Part shown: positions 57,107-64,000 of the stretch, in pieces
How positions within the stretch are numbered: position 1 is the stretch's first letter
Layout of the letters: each line of letters begins with the position of its first letter
Source of the DNA: Pedobacter westerhofensis
GTDB taxonomy: Bacteria > Bacteroidota > Bacteroidia > Sphingobacteriales > Sphingobacteriaceae
Direction: 5' to 3'
Length of the DNA stretch: 64,000 bases
NCBI RefSeq assembly: GCF_900182595.1
Contig: NZ_FXTN01000002.1
Location: 496,001-560,000 of the forward strand
Notes under the pieces: generated by a model
Database searches by the model: none
The model's input: the letters and a program-made list of their open reading frames with translations, nothing else
Told to the model about the DNA's origin: nothing
Made by a program: the position numbers and the translations under genes

Positions 57107-58509
57107 ATGAAATCCTATCTCATTAACAACGTAGCACGATTTGCTGCCTTGTGGGCTATGCTGTTGTCTTCCGGTCCGCTTGTGGCACAGCAGAAATCCA
57201 CCTATTCTCTAACCGATCTCATAGATTCTGCACAGCAGCACCTGCCTGTATTGTTGCAGAAACAGGCACTGATAAATAGTGCAAAAGCTGGCATTGACGA
57301 TGCCAGAAACTCTTTTCTGCCAAAAATGACGGTAGGAGATGAGCTGTCTATTGGTGCAGCAAATGATCTTACCGGTACTTATTTACCTATCGGGGGCATT
57401 ATCCACGCCACATCAGGGGCATTAACGCTGAAAATAACCTGAAGGCCCAGACTGGCAATATTGCATCTGCCTTTGCGGAATACGATCTGGTGAATTTTGG
57501 CCTGCGCGGTGCCAAAGTAGGCAATGCCGTTGCCAGCGCAAATCTGCAGCAGGCAGATTTCAATAAAGAACTGTATGTTCTTAAGTTGCAGCTATCGAAG
57601 CTGTATTTTAATATTCTTAAAAATACGTACCAACTACATATCGACCAGGAGAATATCCGCAGGTACCAGTCCGTGATGACTATTGTCAATGCATTATCCG
57701 GCAGCGGAATCAAACCTGGAGTAGACTCTTCAATGGCCCGCGCTGAACTGTCCAAGGTACAGATCAGCTACAATACACATGAAGGGGCGGTGAAGAAGCT
57801 ACAGCAGCAACTTAGTTTTTTAACTGGTATCAGCGCTTCGGAGATCAATCTGGACACGATCAGAAAAGACAATGAAATTACGGCAGGCCGGTTTTACGGA
57901 AACATGAACGATACCGTCTCTAATCCGTTGATTAGTTATTACAACCAGCAGCATCTGCTGTACAAATCGGCAGAAAAGCTTGTAAGAAAAAGCTATCTCC
58001 CTAAGATTATCCTTGCAGGAGGTGTCTGGGAACGCGGATCAAGTATTCAGAATTCAAATTATCGATCGCTGGACGCAGGTTTAGGTTATCAAAGGTTTAC
58101 CTATGGCGGTGGAATTGCCGTTACATATGATCTATTTAACATCGTACACCGGCGCAACAAACTTTCAGTCAGTCATTTTCAAACTCAGGCGGCAGAATTT
58201 CAACTCCGACAGCAAAAACAGGCCATCAGCTCTGCTACTGCCGAAGCTGTGATTGCAGTGTCTACCGCAGAAAATAACCTCCGCGAGCTGCCTCAACAGC
58301 TTAAGGCAGCACAAGCTGTATACAGCCAGAAAGTAGCACAGTATAAAGCCGGTGTCATAGACCTGATTGATCTTACAAATGCGTCTTTTCTGCTGTATAC
58401 GTCGCAGCTGGACTACGTGGAAACCTTAAACGAATGGTACCAGGCCAATCTGGAAAAGGCAGCCTCAACTGGCAACCTGGATCAATTTATTCAAACTATT
58501 AAAAGATAA
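57107..58509 (+). pseudogene. TolC-family outer-membrane efflux protein with a single frameshift
   Basis: The first frame (57107-57442) has a signal peptide (MLLSSGPLVAQ) and the TolC start SLTDLIDSAQQHLPVLLQKQ. It stops after GALTLKIT. From about 57415 the similarity continues in another frame: INAENNLKAQTGNIASAFAE, then LVNFGLRGAKVGNAVASANL to ATSTGNLDQFIQTIKR. One missing G in the run at 57415-57419 (tcaggggcatt) would restore a single frame of about 467 codons. Without it the pump lacks an intact channel here. First gene of the RND operon; 4 bp before the pump gene. Confidence 0.75.
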
Positions 58510-58513
58510 ACAA

Positions 58514-61500
58514 ATGGTAAAAGCAGCACTAAAAAGACCAATCACCATCCTGGTGCTATTTGTGGGTCTCTTAATGTTTTCGATTCTTTCTCTACGTACC
58601 GTACCTATTGATATATTCCCTTCGCTGAATTCCCCCACAGTGTATGTGATCCAGCAGTATGGAGGAATGAGTGCACAGCAGATGGAAGGTTTCTTTTCCA
58701 CAAAAATGCAGGATCATTTTTTGTATGTAGACGGTTTAAAGAATATCGAAAGTAAAAATATCCAGGGATTGACCCTGATTAAACTTTCTTTTTACGAAGG
58801 TACAGATATGGCCGAAGCATCGGCAGAAATCGCCATCCAGGTAAACCGCTGCCTGTCTTTCTTCCCGCCCGGGGCGCTACCTCCGGAAGTAGTGCGGTTT
58901 GATGCGTCCTCTCTGCCTATCGGAGAGCTGGTATTCAGCAGCAAAACAAAGTCATTGAACGATATCTTTGATATGGCAGGTACCATCATCAGGCCACTGT
59001 TTGGAAAGGTTCCCGGACTTTCTGCTCCCCCGGCCTTTGGATCAAATGCCCGTTCCATTATACTCAAGGCAGATCCACAAAGGCTGCGCGAGTACAATAT
59101 TACCCCCGAGCAGGTAGTAGAGGCCCTGGCTAAAAATAATGCGATGACGCCCTCCGGGAATGTGCGTATAGATAGTACGATGTATATTTCATCTGTGAAT
59201 TCACAGGAAGAAAAGGTAAAGGATTTTGCCGATATACCTATAGTAAGTAACGGCGGCCATACGATTTTTGTGAAGGATGTAGCCAAAGTAGAGGATGCTT
59301 CAGACATCGTGGTGGATTACGCGCTGGTGAACGGCAAACGCTCTGTATATTTTCCAATTGTAAAAACGGCAAGTGCTTCTACATGGGATGTGGTACAGAA
59401 CCTCCGTAAAGAAATCCCTGAGATGCAAAGCTTGCTTGGCAAGGACGTACACATCAGTTACGAGTTTGACCAGAGTGTGTTCGTAATGAACTCGGCAAAA
59501 AGTTTAATGACTGAAGGTATTCTCGGAGCAGTGCTCACGGGCTTGATGGTGCTGCTGTTTCTGCGCGACTGGCGAAGCAGTCTTGTAGTGATCATCACTA
59601 TTCCCGTGGCTATACTCAGCACTGTTTTCTGCTTAAAGATGGCGGGTCAGACCATCAACATGATGACCCTCAGCGGGCTGGCGCTGGCAATCGGTATTCT
59701 GGTTGACCAGGCTACTGTTACCATTGAAAATATCCATCAGCACTTTGAAATGGGTAAAAGTAAAAAGCAGGCCATACAGGATGCCTGTACAGAGATATCG
59801 TTTCCATTATTACTGATCCTGCTTTGTATCCTGGCGGTGTTTGCTCCTTCTTTTGTGATGAACGGAGTGCCAAAGGCAATGTTCCTTCCCCTGTCGTTAT
59901 CGATTGCATTTGCAATGATCATCTCTTATATCGCAGCGCAGACCCTTGTTCCTATTATGTCCAACTGGATTCTGAAAGCTGAGATGTATGAGTATCACCA
60001 TGCTGATTTCCACGCTCATGCGGGACTTGACCTGAACAAACAGGAAGGGGAAGAGATAGCGTTGCATAATGAAGAAGATCTGAAGCATCCTGAGGAGAAC
60101 GACTTTTTCCAGCGGATTAAGGTTGGCTTGCTTAATCAGCTGAACAAGTGGATTCCTAAACGGAAACCCATCGTTGTTTTCTATCTGGTAGTAGTACTGC
60201 TCTTAACAGCATTAGGTTTTGTGATGATCGGGAAAGACATGCTTCCGCATTCAAATGCCGCACAGATGCAGCTGAGAGTCCGTGAACCTGACGGCACGCG
60301 ACTGGAGATCACTGAACGTACCGTAAAAAAAATCTTAAGTATTGTTGATTCTACCGTACATGGAAAAGTTTCTATCAGTTCTGCGTTTGTGGGCCCGGTA
60401 TCCGCAAATTATGGGCACAGTAATTTATATGTCTTTAACAGCGGTTCGCACGAGGCAGTGATCCAGGTGCAGCTGGATGAAGATTTCAAAGCTGATATGG
60501 ACGTACTCAAAGATCAGATCCGGGCGGCCATCAGGGCAAAGTATCCGCGGGTGAACTTGTCCTTTGAGCCTATCGAGCTGACAGAAAAATTAATGTCGCA
60601 GGGTTCTTCAACGCCGGTAGAAGTTAGGGTGGCTGCAAAAGATATGGGCGACCTTGCAGCTTATTCACACCGGTTGGTCGCACGCCTGCAGAAGATACCC
60701 TATCTCCGGGATGTGCAGATTGCACAGCCTTTGAAATTTCCAACCATTAATATCAAACTGGACAGGCAGAAGCTTTCCCAACTGGGATTAAGTATAGACA
60801 ATGTATCCAAAACTATTTCTGATGTGACAGCTTCCAGCCGTTATACCCTGAAAAACCTGTGGCTGGATAAGAAAAAACAATATACTTATAATACAGAAGT
60901 ACAGGTTCCGGAATATATGATGAATAATCTAGAACAATTGCTGGCAACTCCCATTATACCAGGTAAAATGCGCCCGCTTTTATCAGATATTGCTACCCTT
61001 ACAGTAGATTCTGTACCAGGAGAATATGACAGGTCGGGCCCCCGCAGGTTTCTTACGATCAATGCCAATATTTACAAGAAAGATCTGGGCACTGCTACTG
61101 CGGCGGTTCAGGAGGCAGTTGACGAAATGGGTACTCCGCCTGCGGGCCTTGTTGCTCAGGTAAAGGGGATGTCTTCCCTTTTAACAGAAACGCTGGACTC
61201 TTTGCAAAATGGTTTAATAGCAGCCATTATCGTGATCCTGCTACTTTTAACTGCCAATTATCAGTCTTTTGGTCTGGCAACCTCTATTATATCTACCGTG
61301 CCTGCTGTACTCTTTGGCTCTATAGGTATGCTGTTGTTGACAGGCTCAACTTTGAACCTGCAATCTTATATGGGGATTATCATGTCTGTAGGGGTCTCTG
61401 TGTCTAACGCGATTCTGATCGTTAACAATGCAGAAAGCCTCAGGCTTGAGTACAGGGATCCATTTAAAGCAGCAACTGTAGCAGCGAGCATCAGGCTGAG

Positions 61501-61741
61501 GCCTATCCTGATGACCAGTATGGCAATGATCGCCGGAATGATACCTATGGCCAGCGGTCTGGGAGAATCCGGCGACCAGTCGGCACCACTGGGCAGAGCC
61601 GTAATTGGTGGCCTGATCACCTCAACTATAGCTGCTTTATATGTAGTACCTCTGGTTTATGCATGGATACAACAAAACGCATCTTACAAAGATGTCTCAA
61701 TGCTGGCAGACACAGAACTCAAAAACGAATCCCAATCATAG
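58514..61741 (+). CDS. RND efflux pump, inner-membrane transporter with altered proton-relay residues
   Basis: A 1075-aa AcrB-like protein with 12 TM helices, two large periplasmic loops and no N-terminal signal. The start (MVKAALKRPITILVLFVGLL) is typical. In TM4 the AcrB pair Asp407-Asp408 is replaced: here ILVDQATVTIENI has Asp-Gln. In TM10 the Lys940 position reads GVSVSNAILIVNN, so Lys is Ser. Two of the four charged relay residues are therefore missing. The operon gives the tripartite set: TolC-like, pump, adaptor. Substrate unknown. Confidence 0.9.
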   Translation: MVKAALKRPITILVLFVGLLMFSILSLRTVPIDIFPSLNSPTVYVIQQYGGMSAQQMEGFFSTKMQDHFLYVDGLKNIESKNIQGLTLIKLSFYEGTDMAEASAEIAIQVNRCLSFFPPGALPPEVVRFDASSLPIGELVFSSKTKSLNDIFDMAGTIIRPLFGKVPGLSAPPAFGSNARSIILKADPQRLREYNITPEQVVEALAKNNAMTPSGNVRIDSTMYISSVNSQEEKVKDFADIPIVSNGGHTIFVKDVAKVEDASDIVVDYALVNGKRSVYFPIVKTASASTWDVVQNLRKEIPEMQSLLGKDVHISYEFDQSVFVMNSAKSLMTEGILGAVLTGLMVLLFLRDWRSSLVVIITIPVAILSTVFCLKMAGQTINMMTLSGLALAIGILVDQATVTIENIHQHFEMGKSKKQAIQDACTEISFPLLLILLCILAVFAPSFVMNGVPKAMFLPLSLSIAFAMIISYIAAQTLVPIMSNWILKAEMYEYHHADFHAHAGLDLNKQEGEEIALHNEEDLKHPEENDFFQRIKVGLLNQLNKWIPKRKPIVVFYLVVVLLLTALGFVMIGKDMLPHSNAAQMQLRVREPDGTRLEITERTVKKILSIVDSTVHGKVSISSAFVGPVSANYGHSNLYVFNSGSHEAVIQVQLDEDFKADMDVLKDQIRAAIRAKYPRVNLSFEPIELTEKLMSQGSSTPVEVRVAAKDMGDLAAYSHRLVARLQKIPYLRDVQIAQPLKFPTINIKLDRQKLSQLGLSIDNVSKTISDVTASSRYTLKNLWLDKKKQYTYNTEVQVPEYMMNNLEQLLATPIIPGKMRPLLSDIATLTVDSVPGEYDRSGPRRFLTINANIYKKDLGTATAAVQEAVDEMGTPPAGLVAQVKGMSSLLTETLDSLQNGLIAAIIVILLLLTANYQSFGLATSIISTVPAVLFGSIGMLLLTGSTLNLQSYMGIIMSVGVSVSNAILIVNNAESLRLEYRDPFKAATVAASIRLRPILMTSMAMIAGMIPMASGLGESGDQSAPLGRAVIGGLITSTIAALYVVPLVYAWIQQNASYKDVSMLADTELKNESQS

Positions 61742-61760
61742 CCTATTAAACCAAATCATC

Positions 61761-62837
61761 ATGAAAGTAAAATATATAGTAATTGCCTGCATCCTTGTTT
61801 TATCAGCAGCATGTTCTTCGCCAAAACCGAAAGAAAAAGAAGTGGAAGCAAGTAAGCCCCACTACCGCGTTACCAGTGTACAGCGTGCCGGTATGGAACA
61901 AACGGTTAAACTTCCTGCACAACTGGCAGCCTATCAGGAAGTGAGTGTTTTTCCAAAAGTAAACGGTTATGTAAAGAGCGTTCTGGTAGATATCGGTTCC
62001 AAAGTCACAAAAGGGCAGCTGCTGATGACACTTGAGGCGCCAGAGATCCTGCAATCGGCATTGCAGGCAAAGGAAAAATATGCGCGTTCACAATCAGATT
62101 TTAACCTGAACAGGGAGAATTATGAAAGGCTGCGGATTGCCTCCCGAACTCCCGGCGCGATATCACCGATGGAACTGGCCACCTACAAGTCCAAAATGCA
62201 ATCTGACAGCGCATTGAGCAATGCCGAAAAGGCAAGCTGGCAAATGCAGAAAGTGCTGATGGGATATCTTCGGGTAACGGCACCATTCAGCGGTGTGATC
62301 ACCGACAGAAATACACATCCGGGAGACCTTGCCAGCGCGGGCTCTAAAGACAGTAAACCTATGCTGGAGTTAAAGCAGGTTGATCACCTTCGCCTGCAGG
62401 TAGAGGTTCCTGAGGGATTGGCGGCCGCACTTAAAACCGGGGATAAGATCAGCTTTTACCTGTCGGCATTGCCAGGCAAAAAGATGACAGCAACGATCAG
62501 CCGCAAAGCCGGAAATGTAAATATTCAGTACCGGTCTGAACGTGTAGAACTGGATGTGGATAACAGAAACGGAAAGTTATCACCTGGTATGTACGCAGAT
62601 GTAATTATGAAGGTAAAAGGCAGTCCGGAGGATCTTGTTGTTCCTAAAGCCGCAGTAGTAACTTCAACAGAAAGAAAATACGTGATTGCCATACGAGGCG
62701 GAGAAACGATGAAGGTTGATGTTTCGACGGGAATAGAATTCCAAAATAAAGTGACTGTTGCGGGAGACCTGAAAAATGGTGACCAGGTCATCGCTGAGGC
62801 TAATGATGAGATAGAGGAGGGGCTTAAGCTCAATTAA
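61761..62837 (+). CDS. RND periplasmic adaptor lipoprotein (membrane fusion protein)
   Basis: A 358-aa lipoprotein from ATG 61761 (MKVKYIVIACILVLSAACSS, lipobox SAAC); the upstream 34 codons overlap the pump. Lipoyl-type domain (VFPKVNGYVKSVLVDIGSKV), an alpha-hairpin (ALQAKEKYARSQSDFNLNRE), a second lipoyl half (VTAPFSGVITDRNTHPGDLA) and beta-barrel domains. It links the pump to the outer-membrane channel. Ends 55 bp before a shared terminator. Confidence 0.9.
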   Translation: MKVKYIVIACILVLSAACSSPKPKEKEVEASKPHYRVTSVQRAGMEQTVKLPAQLAAYQEVSVFPKVNGYVKSVLVDIGSKVTKGQLLMTLEAPEILQSALQAKEKYARSQSDFNLNRENYERLRIASRTPGAISPMELATYKSKMQSDSALSNAEKASWQMQKVLMGYLRVTAPFSGVITDRNTHPGDLASAGSKDSKPMLELKQVDHLRLQVEVPEGLAAALKTGDKISFYLSALPGKKMTATISRKAGNVNIQYRSERVELDVDNRNGKLSPGMYADVIMKVKGSPEDLVVPKAAVVTSTERKYVIAIRGGETMKVDVSTGIEFQNKVTVAGDLKNGDQVIAEANDEIEEGLKLN

Positions 62838-62851
62838 TATCACAGAATCCC

Positions 62852-62894
62852 AAAAGTTTTCCCCCTTCAATCCATGGCTGAAGGGGGAAACTTT
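62852..62894. terminator. Bidirectional terminator between the RND operon and the PanE-like gene
   Basis: Arms of about 16 bp (aaagttt-cccccttca and its complement) with one bulged T and a loop around tccatggc. It lies between convergent genes and has A- and T-rich ends; it overlaps the last two bases of the minus-strand gene's stop codon. Confidence 0.7.
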
Positions 62895-63825
62895 ATTTTC
62901 TGAATAAATCTGCCTTAATTTTTATCATCTCGCCCAGTAAAGTAGTGATAGGGACTTCCAGGTTTCCGGATGCCTTTGCTATTTTGCTGATGGCAAGATT
63001 CAATGTTTCAATTTCCGTTTCATGGCCATTCAGGATATCCTGATAAGTGGATATTTTCTGGCCATCCGAGATCTTACTGATGTTGACCATATAGTCTAGG
63101 ACATCATCTTCTTCCAAGTGAACACCCTGCTGGGCAGCAACGGCAACGCATTCCCGGATGACAGTCCTGGCAATCGCACGGGCACTTTCATTCCGATGAA
63201 ATATACCGTTGTCAATTTCCAGCAATGGACAAATGGAATTGGCAACACAATTGATGATCACTTTTTTCCAGAGCACTTCCTGAATATTTTCTTCAGCAAT
63301 AAAAGGGAAAACATCAGTTGATATCTGGCTGATAATATGTTGCAGTCCTTCAGATGAACCAGTAACAATACCCACCGGGGAGGTCGCGGCCCGCCTGAAC
63401 CTCACATTTGTTTCCGAAACAGATTGGCTTGTTACGAAAAGTACGCACCGGTAAAGTTCTTTAAAACCCCGCTCGATAAAGCTGTTTTCGATATTCAGGC
63501 CATTTTGCAAAAATACAACAGGGCAGTGGCGGGCTTTATTTTTTAATTTTTCTGCTAATTTTTCATTTCCAAAAGATTTATTTGTCAGCAGGATGATCCC
63601 GTCCATATCAGAATGGCTGCTCAGGGTACTGATAACTACTTCTGCCTTTAAGGTCTGCTCTCCGGTTTCTACCTCAATGGTTTCTGTGTAGTCGGGCTGG
63701 TTGTCAACACTGCCTCTCAGCAGGATCACGTTTTTTCCATTTAAAGTAAGGGTCACGGCTAATGCTTTTGCGATAACACCATTGCCAATGAGGTAGATGT
63801 TTTCGCTTGTGGGGTATGCTGTCAT
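62893..63825 (-). CDS. Ketopantoate reductase-like (ApbA/PanE family) protein
   Basis: A 310-aa NAD(P)-binding oxidoreductase. The N-terminal dinucleotide motif reads LIGNGVIAKALAVTL (GxGxxA). The family C-terminal domain is present: VLWKKVIINCVANSICPLLE, with the catalytic Lys in the LWKKVIINC motif, and Asn in the same helix. A Glu/Ser/Asp set typical of PanE further on (ETEIETLNLAI) is seen. It could make pantoate or reduce a related 2-oxo acid; panE copies outside the pan operon are often of other specificity. Confidence 0.8.
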   Translation of the reverse strand: MTAYPTSENIYLIGNGVIAKALAVTLTLNGKNVILLRGSVDNQPDYTETIEVETGEQTLKAEVVISTLSSHSDMDGIILLTNKSFGNEKLAEKLKNKARHCPVVFLQNGLNIENSFIERGFKELYRCVLFVTSQSVSETNVRFRRAATSPVGIVTGSSEGLQHIISQISTDVFPFIAEENIQEVLWKKVIINCVANSICPLLEIDNGIFHRNESARAIARTVIRECVAVAAQQGVHLEEDDVLDYMVNISKISDGQKISTYQDILNGHETEIETLNLAISKIAKASGNLEVPITTLLGEMIKIKADLFRK

Positions 63826-64000
63826 ATTATAGTTGTTGTTATTTTACTTAAACTTTATGTTAATATTTATACAACGTGTTAATCGTAATCCTTAGTATTC
63901 CTGAAATAACAACTAAGGGAAATTGAGCTGCGGGAAATTTTAGCGGATAATTTTTTATACCTGACTTAAATAGTTTTTAACACCTCTTTGGAATTGGTCT

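Overview
The window looks like a chromosomal segment of a Bacteroidota, most likely a Sphingobacteriaceae member close to Pedobacter. The reasons are two SusC/SusD pairs, a giant hybrid two-component regulator, a DUF6266 pair, HisKA_2 kinases, almost no Shine-Dalgarno sequences, and promoter boxes of the Bacteroidota type (TAnnTTTG). The genus is an inference.

Layout. 1-8182 is housekeeping: an arginine/citrulline/agmatine cluster on the minus strand (ADI-like hydrolase, CtlX, arginine decarboxylase), divergent argS, a long terminator hairpin, a 24-bp tandem repeat, an AI-2E-type membrane protein and mnmE. 8183-14227 is an accessory stretch directly behind the 3' end of mnmE: gene remnants, a Fic protein behind a four-site operator array, a broken VgrG, two tandem DUF6266 genes and a 230-bp imperfect palindrome. 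14228-19511 holds a HEPN protein, a DedA-rhodanese fusion, a three-gene coupled operon (divergent Lgt-like protein, Tes/MSS-like radical SAM enzyme with an in-frame stop, small membrane protein) and a secreted DIFGD-repeat protein.

19712-33161 has a Crp/Fnr-SDR module followed by polysaccharide-utilization locus 1: hybrid sensor/AraC regulator, SusC, SusD and a GH2 enzyme. 33259-46611 is a run of small redox and stress genes (LLM flavoenzyme, AlkB-like, VOC and NTF2-like proteins, a second SDR) mixed with two Crp/Fnr regulators, two HisKA_2 kinases and a sigma-54 response regulator. FNR-like palindromes sit at the same distance from the -7 box of two of these genes, which points to a small local regulon.

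46808-54913 is locus 2: a regulator that looks like a stripped-down hybrid sensor (TM plus AraC domain), SusD, SusC and a sulfatase with an in-frame stop. 55491-62837 has an aldo/keto reductase and an RND efflux operon (TolC-like gene with a frameshift, pump, adaptor). A ketopantoate-reductase-like gene closes the window.

Several otherwise well-kept genes carry a single disruption (radical SAM TAA, sulfatase TAG, tolC frameshift). These may be recent pseudogenization or assembly errors; the sequence alone cannot decide. The observations I rate highest are the Lgt-like/Tes-like lipid-type operon, the paired Crp/Fnr operators, and the operator array in front of the Fic gene.
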